A stretch of 64,000 nt of DNA from Trichopria drosophilae. Lineage: Eukaryota; Arthropoda; Insecta; Hymenoptera; Diapriidae. The stretch lies in contig CM059582.1 in NCBI GenBank assembly GCA_030407085.1, positions 16,721,501-16,785,500 of the forward strand, given 5' to 3'. The number at the start of each line of letters is the position of its first letter. Positions within the stretch are counted from its first letter, which is position 1. The notes beneath the pieces were generated by a model. That model saw nothing but the letters and a program-made list of their open reading frames with translations, was not told the DNA's origin and ran no database searches. Position numbers and translations under genes: made by a program. Positions 34,211 to 44,958 of the stretch are shown here, piece by piece.

Positions 34211-35434
34211 GGTCCAGCAAGCCAATAGGGTGGCTCTATTTTTTTATCAATACTTTAGGTCGGGGGAGGTACACTAGTCTTCGGACGTGCTATAAAATGG
34301 CGGAATATTCGACCAGTGATCTCATTTAATACCGGGTCGCTCAAAACTACGTATTTTCATATGCTGTTTTTTCTTAGCACATTTTTAAAATTAATTGTTT
34401 ACTTCTATCTTATCCCAATAAATAAGTACACAAACGAGGAATTCTGCCTTATTTAGTCATTATTAATAGACAGACAATATAGTTGATGCTAAAGCTACTG
34501 CTTAAGATGTCCTTAGAAAGGTTTCTTGCAACATAAATTGCAATAAAAAACAAATTTCGTTATTAATATTTCGACCTCTCGTTGCATCCGAAACGATAAA
34601 AAATTGGTAGAAGTTAATTATAAAAGATTGGACAAATAAGATATATCTTGACGATGATCTATATCTAATTTTTAAGTTAAATACAAAAAAAGGAAAACAA
34701 TTAGTCGGTAAAAAATCTCAGCAAATATTACAATGCATTTTTTCGGCGGCATGTGGCGTTTTTTGTAGCGACAACTGTCCGAAAGAGGTGGAGTAATGAA
34801 AGCGATGAAAAGGGTTTCGTCATATATGTACTGCTTTTCTTTCTTCTTTTATATATTTTTTTTATCAAGCAAAAACTAAACGTGGAAAAAGACCCAGCCG
34901 CGATGAGACGACAAAATTTCCTTCGCAAGCACTCGATGGATGATTATTCGATGATGAGCTGAAAATGGACTGCACTTTCGACAGTTGAGCAATCGTCGGA
35001 TAAAAGGGGCTCGAAGTTTTCGGTAATTTGATTTGCTGATAGCAACCGTCTTGTGCTTTAATATTTTTGAAGCGAGATGTAATGTGTAATTAAATAATTT
35101 AATTGTCTTAGGAAAATAATTGTTTATGTTGAGTGAACAATGGAAAGTAGTTCATGTTATTTTTGTAATTAATTCTTTTATTTGTAGATAGTGTTAATAG
35201 TATTTCTTTATTCATAATTAATGTTAGGAATAGTTATATAATATGCAATTCTTTTTCTGGTATCGAATCATTATTGTTTGTTTGCGTAGAATGCTGGTAA
35301 TTATTAACGAATTACAGCATTTTGGTGGTTAAGTAGTAGTAGTTTATTCAAAATGAATAACGTTAAATAGATGAAAATCACAGGAGAAAAATGTACTAGA
35401 AAACTAACATCATGAAAATGTAATAATTTATCTA
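34211..35434. other. No gene seen; G+C-richer patches
   Basis: The rest of the 34.1-34.3 kb island and a patch at about 34740-35000 with overlapping frames on both strands. No splice or start support. Confidence 0.5.
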
Positions 35435-35600
35435 CAGTGGAACCTCACACTAGTGAACATAGAAGAGGGAGGGGATGCCTATCCCCTCTCTGCCTCGCAC
35501 CGTATCTACGAGAGAGCATGCGCATGCCTTCTACGTCAGCTAAGCATAGAAAATGGGGGTAAGAGGGAAGTATACGCTTCACTAGTGTGAGGTTTGCCTG
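35435..35600. mobile_element. 166-bp Tc1/mariner/pogo-type MITE with TA duplication
   Basis: CAGTGGAACCTCACACTAG at the left end mirrors CTAGTGTGAGGTTTGCCTG at the right; about 20 of 24 terminal positions pair. TA flanks both sides (35433-35434 and 35601-35602). Inside, GAGGGGAT and ATCCCCTC form a perfect 8-bp stem with a four-base loop (35469-35488). The CAGTGGAACCTC terminus and TA target are typical of pogo-like DNA transposons. This is the best-defined mobile element in the window. Confidence 0.92.
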
Positions 35601-35602
35601 TA

Positions 35603-36795
35603 TTTTTATTATCAAATTATCTATTGATTAAAAAAAATATTTTTTTATATCATAAGCAATGAATTTTTAATAAATATTTCTATTTTTAGTTGCAAAAGAA
35701 ATACAATTTTCATATGACCAATGGGAAAATTCTAAAATCGATAACATATATGGACTTACAGATGGAAAGAAATTATGTATGCGATTGACTAAACGGGATT
35801 GCAAAGTTTTCTTTTCCATTCATAGAAACTTGTAAGATTCGACCTCACATACGGCCAACGAGGTCTCGAAAGGCGGGTAAGGGGACCAAACGATGAATGC
35901 TCGTAGGGAGGGACGTTAGATATGGTAATTGAAATTTCTTCGGGCGTGTGCCATCCGGTTTTTGACCCGGAAGTCGCCCGTGCGGCCACGTTGACCCTTA
36001 AAAGAGACGAACGAAGACCCTATGGTGTTCTTAACCATTCATGAACCGCTTGGAAAACTAGTTTTGACAGTTCTTACCCTCCTTAACACCTACTCAAGTA
36101 TCTCCTTTTTAAGAAATATTTTAATGACGTAATTTATCAGATCTTTCGAGAATAGTCACACTTTTGAAGAAGCCAAACCTGTCGATAGATTGATAAATTA
36201 GGATGTCGAGAATTTAAAAAATGGATACTTTGTTCTTTGTTTTGGGAAAATTATATAAAATTTCTAACATGCGATTAGTATATTAATCTACTTGTAAGTT
36301 AAAATCTAAGTAATGAGTAAATAAGATAATAGGACAACATAAAAAAATAATATCAACTTGGAAAATATAACTAAAAATCCTACTACCTTCTAGGAAAAGG
36401 TAGAAAAAATATCATATATAAGTACGAGAAAATGCCTGAATAAATGGACTAAAAATAGGACAAAATGAACAAATCACATTGCAAATTGTCAAAAGTTTTC
36501 TGCTTTAGGAAAATAGGTCATAAATTGACTGTGTGACCAAACTCCCAAAAGAGACTCAAGTAGTATTCCCGCCTCGCCGCTAGGAGAGTTAGCGACTTTC
36601 GCGATTCTATTTTGCTCTCGTTATGGAAACATACCTCTATTTCGTATATTAGATGATTTGCGGGAGCGTTTTGACAATGCATATCCTATTTATATAAAAT
36701 TTACACGTTTTAATTTTAAATTCGACATTTGCGATAAATTGTAAAGGAAAGAAAAAACGTTATTTCTGGTATTCTTGATGTATTTTTATAATTTA
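35603..36795. other. No gene seen; G+C-richer patch at 35790-36060
   Basis: The patch carries an open minus-strand frame (35789-35989) without recognised content. The rest is AT-rich. Confidence 0.55.
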
Positions 36796-37237
36796 AATAA
36801 CACAGGACCACAACAAAATTTGTTTCGAGATAACTTAAATCGGGAATAGCTGAAAACGAATCCGTTATTCGATTTTAAGATATGTGATCCGAAAAATACT
36901 CAAAAATATACTTTTCGGCAATTTAAGGTTACGATATGTGAAAACTCCAACACGATGAGTTATCTTGGATAAAGAATTCGTTTTCAGCGACCAAAAATCT
37001 ATAAGATCCTCCACTTCTGATTCAAATTGTGCCAAAAAACGTGGTCTTGTGTTATTTTTTTCGTGAAGTATAAAACCAATTTTTAGGGGAGATAACTTGA
37101 ATCAGATATACTGGGTCTTATAGATTTTTAGTCGCTGACAATAAATTAGGTATCCAATTTGACCTGTGAGGTCAGATATTTCAAAAAGGAGACTTTTGGC
37201 TGTTCTTTCGCAAAAAAAAGTTGTGGTCCCGTGTAAT
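36796..37237. mobile_element. Complex fold-back element with repeated inverted modules
   Basis: AACACAGGACCACAAC (36798-36814) is mirrored at GTGGTCTTGTGTTATT (37041-37056) and again at GTTGTGGTCCCGTGTAAT (37220-37237). A second module at about 36965-37030, containing TTTTCAGCGACCAAAAATC, is mirrored at about 37092-37155 (AGATTTTTAGTCGCTGA). AGCTGAAAACGAAT at about 36850 also mirrors ATTCGTTTTCAGCG at 36977. The layout suggests one inverted-repeat element inserted into, or duplicated beside, another. Confidence 0.75.
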
Positions 37238-37554
37238 CGAAATGAATAATATTCTTTCTTAAATGTCTAAAAACATTCTTCAATCAACACGTAACTGAAA
37301 GAAATACTACAATTGTTTTGATCGAATGATAACACATGTTTGTCTTAAAAATCATGCAGCAATAAAAAAGGTTTACCATTTTGTTTTCATATAATCCTGT
37401 TATGAGACAATTATGTAGATAAATGAGAATTTATTGCTTTTTTATTTCTCATCATGTACGTATATAATAATAATTTATATAAATTATCAATAAATAGAAA
37501 TAATTATTAAATGCCTTAGGTCAGTAATTGTATTATTATTTCGAATAACTTCGG

Positions 37555-37631
37555 TGTCTGGCACACATCTCGGATGGATGTGACTAACAGCATTTGCTGG
37601 AACGGCGCAGTACAAAACATCACTTAGAGAG
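37555..37631. other. Abrupt shift to balanced composition
   Basis: After AT-rich DNA the sequence becomes balanced in composition at about 37555, just ahead of the ATG at 37632. Reading frames here are closed on the plus strand. Confidence 0.4.
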
Positions 37632-38057
37632 ATGTCCAACCCCAGTGTACGAGACGCAAATATACTAATGGAGCCTTACATTGCACCTCGACAAGATTTT
37701 TTGCAAGAATACTATTTATTCGGAACAAATTTGAATTCAGTAATTTCAAACGGGTATATTGACGACCAATATATACTATGCGATAAAAAAATACAAACAT
37801 TGACAACTGTTTATGACATTAATCCACATTATCGGAAAAATGTACATCATCGCCATTTTAAGCAGTCCATAACTTATTTGGAATTTCTGACTATTTATAT
37901 GCCTATTCTTTTATTCACATCCGAAAGAGTTATGTTGTACACAAATAAAAATAGGGGAGCAATTTGTTTGTATCTTTTTTTATCAAGCAAACGCGTCATC
38001 ATCGTGTTTGTATCGCTGATCAAAAGAGAAAAAAATACAGAGCTGGGTGGAATTTGA
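37632..38057 (+). CDS. Hypothetical 141-codon ORF (longest ATG-initiated frame)
   Basis: ATG at 37632 opens 141 codons. The first 80 residues are polar (start MSNPSVRDANILMEPYIAPR). Residues about 80-97 and 111-129 are hydrophobic and could be membrane segments. A shorter minus-strand frame overlaps the beginning (37624-37806). No family is recognised and no promoter or splice pattern is evident. The sharp shift to balanced composition at about 37555 suggests that an inserted or formerly coding segment begins here. It may be a decayed mobile-element frame, a lineage-specific gene or chance. Confidence 0.22.
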   Translation: MSNPSVRDANILMEPYIAPRQDFLQEYYLFGTNLNSVISNGYIDDQYILCDKKIQTLTTVYDINPHYRKNVHHRHFKQSITYLEFLTIYMPILLFTSERVMLYTNKNRGAICLYLFLSSKRVIIVFVSLIKREKNTELGGI

Positions 38058-38667
38058 ATTTAAATTCGAACTTTGGTGTCCCGTGGGAGGGTGTGTGGGG
38101 TAAAAGTAGAATCCCCTGGTCACTTCCAATGCAGTTGGAAGAAAGGAACGAGGGCGGAGGTGGGATCGACGACGTTGCTTCCTTCAATTTTTGAACGACC
38201 CAAGGATCCCGTGGGAAAACGGCGACCCGGTGGAGGGACGCGACGACACACGGTAACGTGCCTTCTTCCCGCAGTAAACTCCAAATAACCCCGTAAAGAT
38301 ACTTCGGTAGACGCCATTCTCGAGGTGGTTCGTCTTCTCCTAAAAGAAAGAAGAGCACCCGAGTTACATTATCCCTGGACCGAGGCCTTTACTGACTTTA
38401 CGGATGAAAAAGTCAAAAATTAAGTTGATTATGCCAACTGGATAAATTTGCATAAAAAATTATGCCGACAGTAAAACATGTCGCCATTTTTATTTGGAAT
38501 TTTTCAGAACCATATGAAAATTGCAAATTATTTATACACACTTGCGTTCCCTGTCAAAACCGAAAAATTTTGGCCACTCATCATAGGAAACATAATTTGT
38601 AATCGAATAGTTGCGATGGGGAGTGCAAAGATTATTGCGTAACCCTAATGCAACGGAACTGACACCA
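38058..38667. other. G+C island at about 38080-38390, no gene called
   Basis: The island is strongly G+C- and CpG-rich, so frames stay open on both strands (38073-38288 plus, 38020-38358 minus). CCTTCTTCCCGCAG ending at 38274 looks like a 3' splice site, but TAA follows at once in one frame and no donor completes an exon. It may be a promoter-like CpG island. Confidence 0.45.
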
Positions 38668-39033
38668 CTAAATCATTAATTTGGTCCTGGCATATCTTCC
38701 CTTCGTTTTTCGCAGGTAGTCTAGAAAATCCTTTCTGCGAGTCACAGGTATGCTAGCTTTTGTACTCCACTTTTTTTCCGACGCTAAAAAAATGCCCTTT
38801 CCCTTGAAACATTTCCCCCATTCGCGATATAGAAAACATTCCGTACTGTCACTTCGGGAACTAATATATTTTTGATCGATACCCTTATGATATATATATG
38901 ATGCAGTGTCGGCGTCAAATCTCGTTCCCATTTCCCACGGGCGAGCGCAAAAAACCGTTGTCCAAACAAACACACCCATAATCCTCGTAAATGTGGGATT
39001 TTGTGGCCCATCGAACCATTGTTTACTAAACAT
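38668..39033 (-). CDS. Hypothetical 121-codon ORF, ATG-initiated
   Basis: ATG on the minus strand at 39033 opens 121 codons. The product (start MFSKQWFDGPQNPTFTRIMG) is basic, with several Cys and aromatic residues and a Lys/Arg-rich C-terminus. Another minus frame and a plus frame overlap the same G+C-richer stretch, which lowers confidence. No known domain is seen. Confidence 0.17.
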   Translation of the reverse strand: MFSKQWFDGPQNPTFTRIMGVFVWTTVFCARPWEMGTRFDADTASYIYHKGIDQKYISSRSDSTECFLYREWGKCFKGKGIFLASEKKWSTKASIPVTRRKDFLDYLRKTKGRYARTKLMI

Positions 39034-40827
39034 TTTCGTGGACTATGGAATTGATAGACTTCCGCGTGGTACGTTTTTTATTTTGAGGTTAAGTAGAAAT
39101 GGTGAAGTGGTAATTAGACTTTTTTTTCAGTGAGTGTAGGGTAGATATCTGTTGATAATTTGCATATTGAAATTTACTTTCGCAACCTCGAACATCAAAT
39201 TTGACATTTTTTAATCACTAGTAGTTTTCGAAATTCTATAATAAAACTTGAATTAGTTATGATAGGAAATGCCACAGATTAAAAATTCAGAAATGTTAAT
39301 GTTTTTATATCCAACTGGAATATTGAAATCATTTGAGAGAGAGGAGGAATTGAATTTTAAGGTAATTTGTTATTTGCTATTGTAATTAACCGTAAATTTC
39401 TCAAATTGGTAAATTATAAAATTCTCTAAAATATTAATTTTTTTAAAATAATGGAATAGGACAATCAAACTCAATTATTATTCTCTTCATTCTTTTTGGA
39501 TCACTGAAAAAGAATCCATTATCTGATGACGTCAACATTTCAAATGACAATACGGATGTGCTCTTGTTTTCGAAAATTCATTAGTGTTTTGCCCTATTTC
39601 CTATTTTTCTGAATACTGACTTGGAATTATTTATGATTCCGATAATATTGGATGCAAATATCGAAGAAAACCATTTCCTGCGATTTTAGGATTTGGAATT
39701 ATCCAAAAGCAACTTAATATCCGAGTGACATGACCGAAAATTTGGCAATAAGTTCATCTTCGCTTTATGCTAACTGCTGCTGACAAATGCCTCTTCGATG
39801 CTTGATAAGAAAACAACCCAAACAAAAATCTTTTCATGCTGCCTGAATATTGATTCAAATCTGATCTGCAGACACCTTAACAACCAACCATGATTGCTAT
39901 CGGACCAAAGCCCGATCAAGATTCAAAAAGACGAACTAAATTGGGAAATCGTGAATGATATTTGTTCTTGGACTGCTCGAAAATGCTACTTAGGAAAGTT
40001 CGTGATATGAAACTGTAAAACCGGTCAATGCGTTGGAAAACATTGAGAAAATAACATCAGATTTGATGAGAACCTTCACTGATTAACCCGTTAAAGTCCA
40101 TGATAATTTATTTTACTATTTCAACGATTACTCTAATAAGAATAGTTGTGAATACTATCTATATAATGGACTGATTGTAACCAGAAACGAATAACCTCGG
40201 AGGACTGGACGTGATCATAATAATACAAGAAAGGGTTAAATGTAAGACAACTTAGACAACCTAACCTAAGCAATATTTTGTATTAATAAAAAGAATACAA
40301 TAACCTTATTAGAAACTGAAGCCCCACACCTGGATAACAATACTGAAATTATCAATCTAAACTAACCTCTAAGATTACACAAAATCTTTTGTGATTGCCG
40401 ACTTGCAACTCCTCAACTTCATTAAGAAGCAGTAGATCGTCTATGTAAATTGGCTATTTGCAAACAATTGTCGTATTTTCGTGGAGAGTTCTTCCGTTAA
40501 GTAGTATGACGGTTATTTTCATCTCACCAATATAGAAGCCAACAACTACGTTAAAAATTGGAGCGCACTAGACGCATGATAGCAGAAATAGCATTCTCAA
40601 AATCTGCTTCAAATTAAATCGTCACATTTTAAATCATATTTGGATCATAGAAAATAGTCAATAGAGTGTCTTACCACGCCATTTTCTGAATTTGTAATAA
40701 TTCAACATTTTCAATGGAATTACTTCTAATTCCTTCCAAACTTACAATTCTTCCTCTTACGTGGCAAGCAACAGATGATGTTGGTAAACAGTAGACAATA
40801 ACCGTGTAAAAAGGTGGAGTACTCCAT
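39034..40827. other. AT-rich stretch, no gene seen
   Basis: A strong-looking acceptor (CTTTTTTTTCAG ending at 39130) is followed by stops. Otherwise nothing is recognised. Confidence 0.6.
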
Positions 40828-40903
40828 GGAAAAAAGGATTGGTTGGAGTAACTAACCGCTTAGCAGTCTCAATTCCTTGGGTCCCCAACCAATTCTCTTT
40901 TCC
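40828..40903. repeat. Hairpin with ATTGGTTGG/CCAACCAAT arms
   Basis: The arms at 40828-40848 and 40883-40903 pair at about 17 of 21 positions. The centre contains CTAACCGCTTAGCAGTCTC. It resembles the hairpin at 12188-12236 in both arms and the CGCTTAG core, which suggests a dispersed miniature family. Confidence 0.65.
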
Positions 40904-41492
40904 GTATAGATATGATGATAACAATACTAGAAATGGTAGACATACAATGGTTGGATATTTAATATATCATTGTTTAAATGTGTAACAGTTTAGTACATTA
41001 TTATTAGAAGAGGTTTAAAGATTTATTAAAATAAATGTTAGCGTCTACCAAATCATACACGTTACAATAAGTTTAAACTAGTCAATAGTAAACAATTTTG
41101 TCTGACGTTTGGACGACACAGTTTCATTCTCAGGGCTAAATGCATTTAGCAGATTTTAAGCATATTTATGATATTATCGTGTTGCGTATAGGTGTATACG
41201 GGAGGGAGGTCTACGAACTCTAAAGTAAACATATATAAAATCGAAAAGTTGAATCATAGATGATTTTGAATATTTAGAATAACTTTTTTGTATAGTATGC
41301 GTACAATCCCTGGTAGAGATTTGGCTGGTTGAACTAGCCATTATCCTACTGTTCGGTAGAATCTCGGTAGAAATATACACGAATTCTAGATGAAAGCCCA
41401 CTATAGTCCACTAACATATATTTAGAGTAACATAAAGCAATCATTACAAACTCAAAATATCATATTAAATTTGTATAATGCACAAATGTTTG
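40904..41492. other. AT-rich stretch, no gene seen
   Basis: Nothing is recognised. Confidence 0.6.
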
Positions 41493-41971
41493 TTTACAGT
41501 TAATGTAATAGCTTCATAGTAAAGCTAACAGAATTTAGATTTTGATCTTAAGGTAAGATATTTTATCCTGAAGTTACCGTAATCTGATATTCGGTTAAAT
41601 TTATTATGTTAATAGTTAATATAAGAATTTTAAATATTAATGTTGGGATCATTACGTGAAACATTTACACGCTTACAGTTTCGCCGAAACAGAGATAAAC
41701 ATACACACGCGCAGTTACTCGATTCCCTGCGAATTTTTCGACGCATTGTTGACATGCGCAGTTCCAACGACAGAATTTAATGTAAGCTTTATTAACAGTT
41801 AACGAACGCTCCTTGACTGTTAAAATATATGAGTTAATATACAATAACATTACTGACATGCAGGAAAGTGCTGGTATTTTCATCTCAAAGTTACCTGTCG
41901 TTTTTAACTTTACAGTTACACTTATAGTTTTACAGTTAATGTAAGAGCCTTGAAATTAGCTTACATTAACT
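41493..41971. mobile_element. Probable fold-back element with ACAGTTAATGTAA ends
   Basis: TTTACAGTTAATGTAATAGC at 41493 is mirrored by GCTTACATTAACT at 41959-41971, and a second direct copy of AGTTAATGTAAG lies at 41934-41945, forming a tight 12-bp hairpin with the right end. CAGTTAA/TTAACAGT words recur inside. A non-autonomous element of about 480 bp is likely, though only the right half is convincing. Confidence 0.45.
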
Positions 41972-42392
41972 ATCAGTAAAAAATTTCTCTCAGTGCAGGT
42001 AAGGATCAATCGATTCGACAACATGAGCAGGTGTAAATGTAAACAATTTTTCTTTCGAAATGAAGCTTTGATCTTTACAACAGCTTTGTAAACATTCGCG
42101 ACTGCGAGTACAGGTGAATCAGCTGAGAGCAAGCCGCCATATTGGCCGTTCGATCGACAGGTATTCGAGATTCTCGAATGAAGCCCAGGTCGATAAGTTG
42201 TAGAAGCTTGTCGTACTCATGTTAAACTTTATTAGTTGTCTCAATGTCCCGCGTCTTGGTAGATTTACGCCAGAATTCATGTCATTTTTAGTAGGAGTTC
42301 TTCCCATATTATAGAGCAAGTTTCTGGCCAGATCATCCAAATCTAGGATAATTCTAGGCAGATTGTCGTGACCATCTCTAACAGGGATTTAA
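41972..42392. other. No gene seen
   Basis: Unremarkable sequence with one short minus-strand frame (42119-42340) that I do not support. Confidence 0.5.
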
Positions 42393-42624
42393 CATTACGC
42401 ATTTGTGCTGACCGCTAGCTCCCCTCGTGTTTTACTTGGACAAATGCTATACTATTTTCATACGTGTGCGTAAAGTAAGGATTTTACGCACCGCATTTTA
42501 GCATACGATTAAGTAGGAATGGAGCGTAAAGTCCAATTCTAATACTCTAACATTACTATTTTTTAATTAGTATGCGTAAAATAAGACTTTGCGCATTAGT
42601 GCTAATCGGAGGGGAGCGTAAAAG
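42393..42624. repeat. TGCGTAAA / TTTACGCA repeat cluster
   Basis: Three related units beginning ACGCATTTGTGC, ACGCACCGCATT and GCGCATTAGTGC are present. TGCGTAAA recurs at 42467 and 42573, 106 bp apart, each followed by a GGAGCGTAAA-type end. The same GTGCGTAAAG motif forms the fold-back at 56524-56595. Confidence 0.6.
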
Positions 42625-44669
42625 TGAGAAAAATAAAATTTAAAAAACAACTACTATTTATAATCTTGCCATGTAGTTTAGTACATTCATTGAAATGACC
42701 CCAATGACTCTACCTACATTGTATGACTGTCGACTATCAATTCCTCCACTTCATTGGGAAGCATTAGGTGGTAAAATTTTTCGAAAAAGAGCGGAAGGAA
42801 ATTGAATATCGGCGGATCGGAACGATGCTGCAGGCACGTCCAAAGGATATTACAAGCTGCGGGGGTTGAAGAAGAAGACCCCCATTACAAGGTTCGAGCG
42901 AAACTTAATATGCGACGTCACGAGGTCTTTCAAGGGAACCCGCTCCTCCTCTCGTTGCACAATGGCCGGCTAATTCGAGGACCTGCGTTAGATATACGGC
43001 GAAATTGGAAAATCGGCTTTCGAACCGAAAGTGAGAGGGCCAGAACGAGAGAGAGATTGAGAGAAGGAGTCAGGCGAAAACCAAAATCCCCGATGTAATC
43101 CCTGCCATTCAGAGGGCACAGATTTTTTACGATCTCCTTCTCGCGACTTGGTTACGGCGATATTCCGTCTCCCTCGGATTGCACCCTTGCGTCGGGTGCA
43201 ATTTTTAAGGGTTAAAAATCAGAGCCGTACTCGACTCCACAATGCGCGAGAAAAAAAGGTAAAGGGCTACATCGATCCCCGCAAAACGGCAATATTGTCG
43301 TGTCTCTCGCTCGGTTCTTTCCTTTAACGCTCTCTCCCTTTTACGCCGTCGGAGACCGAGAAATAAATAACGGAATAAATGACAGTCAGACTGGAACAAC
43401 ACTGTTTTGGGTTTTGTAGCGCGACCTTCCTTTATGCAACTCTCGGTGATCAACCTAACATCGCTCCGTGCAATCTATCGCTCTTTTTCTCGGGAGTCCT
43501 AGTCCGACCCCCTCGACCGTGTTTCCACAGCCCTTTTTCGTAAAAAAAAACGTGACTCCACCGCGACTTTCCACCTAGAAACGTATTAGATATTTATTGC
43601 GCGTCGCTCTTGTAATTTCGTTTCGTAACATTTCGCGTCAGCTGCCGCTGACTGCACTGCAACTGGACGGGCATCCCGTGACTTAGATAAATTGATCTGG
43701 CACTCCCTTTTGAAAAATAGGCGACGTTGCTACAAATGAAGAAATAACGTAATTATGGAACATCGAGGAGGTTATCGATATTTTCTTAAAATCTTGGTAT
43801 GGCTGAATTTGGTGCTGATAACAGTTTTGGAAATTGAGGTTGTAAACTCTCATTTTGTAATGGTATGTCCAGAATATTCTTCTGTATACCACAATACAAT
43901 ATCCGTAGAAATATTGGACAATGCCTTCTACAGGACGTTTCTCTGATTATCAGAGGATGATTACCCAAATAACTCAATCAGGCCCAGGATGTCCTGAGGA
44001 GCTTCTGAGGATGTCCAAATGTCCTCGGGAGCTCATCAAGACGGGCTTGTATTGTATGGGTATCAAACATTACTTCATGTATACTTTCCCATTCGATGTC
44101 CGATTTCTCTTATCAGAATTATAAAGGAAAGTTATTTTTGTGATAAAATCACATAACATCAAAGTTTTAAAGTTAAACGTTATGATTTTCATAGATATCC
44201 ATCAACGTCTTCTTCCTACACTGTCGTGGAATAATAGCGCAGATATATATATAAAAATTACGGTATGGTTGGTTCAATCCGCGGGTGGTCCTTTGAAAGA
44301 TGGAATTGCATGTTGCAAAACGTTGGAAGGAGGACGACGGGCGGAATTTAATATTAAAGGACTGTCATTCTGTGTCGATATGAAAATTCCAAGAACATGA
44401 CCTTCTTTTTTCTCAGCACCGTCTGTTTTCCGCGTCCGCCGTTGCTTTTTCTCCGTGCCTTGAGTGTTCGTTCCGTTTTGCAAAGAGAGGAAATAAAACC
44501 GGTACAAAGAAAGCGCTACATTGCGTAATAATTTGAAATATTTTACAATATGTGAGGTTAGATATGTTGAATGTTGCGTTTGTGCAACAATTATTTCCGT
44601 GAAACAAATGTTTGTCAAGAGATATCAAAATTACACTCATCTCTCTTCCATTCACAAATAGAATTTCAG
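42625..44669. other. G+C island (about 42780-43680), no gene called
   Basis: The longest high-G+C block in the window. A 98-codon plus frame (42802-43098, Arg/Glu-rich) and a minus frame (43205-43453) are open, as expected for such composition. I find no domain or good splice pair. Small frames follow at 43755-43946, listed separately, and 43921-44124. Confidence 0.45.
43755..43946 (+). CDS. Candidate 63-codon ORF with one hydrophobic segment
   Basis: ATG at 43755 opens 63 codons. Residues about 10-30 (FLKILVWLNLVLITVLEIEV) are strongly hydrophobic and would serve as a signal or transmembrane segment. The C-terminal half is neutral. Unrecognised, with no supporting context; chance is likely. 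Confidence 0.13.
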   Translation: MEHRGGYRYFLKILVWLNLVLITVLEIEVVNSHFVMVCPEYSSVYHNTISVEILDNAFYRTFL

Positions 44670-44958
44670 ATGACGGTGATGGCTGCAACGGTTTAATGGT
44701 TTTCTGCTCGAAATGCATCGGCTTTCGAAAATGTGGTCAGCGAAGAAGCTGTGTCAGAAGGCAGTGCGTTCGGCATTGCTGGCTTCGATATCGATTCTCG
44801 CATTACGAGGTCTCGACAGACTCGTCGTCGCGCCATCGAAGTACCCCTTTCCAGGGAATTAGAGAATTTTTAAATTTAGGGGAGAATGCTCAGCGGACCG
44901 AGAGAATTTATTGGCAATTTTTAAAAAGGGCTCTAGATTTATTTCCAATTTCGCCGAG
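44670..44958 (+). CDS. Candidate Cys-rich exon, 289 nt, unknown protein
   Basis: GAATTTCAG ends at 44669 after a CT-rich stretch (a 3' splice site), and GTAAGA starts at 44959 directly after GCCGAG (a good 5' splice site). One frame is open across all 289 bases (two bases, 95 codons, two bases). Its first third has seven cysteines with spacing C-x6-C-x2-C-x5-C-x5-C-x4-C-x3-C, interleaved with Arg/Lys (for example CSKCIGFRKCGQRRSC); the rest is polar and ends WQFLKRALDLFPISP. The pattern could bind metal or form disulfides but matches no family I can name. G+C content is higher than in the flanks. No adjoining exon was found, so it may be coincidental. Confidence 0.22.

Noticed and set aside
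39119..39131. Very strong acceptor-like CTTTTTTTTCAG
   Set aside because: The following sequence hits stop codons quickly in all frames and no donor follows.
42802..43098. 98-codon Arg/Glu-rich plus frame
   Set aside because: High G+C alone explains the open frame; the opposite strand in the same island is open as well and no splice or start evidence favours either.
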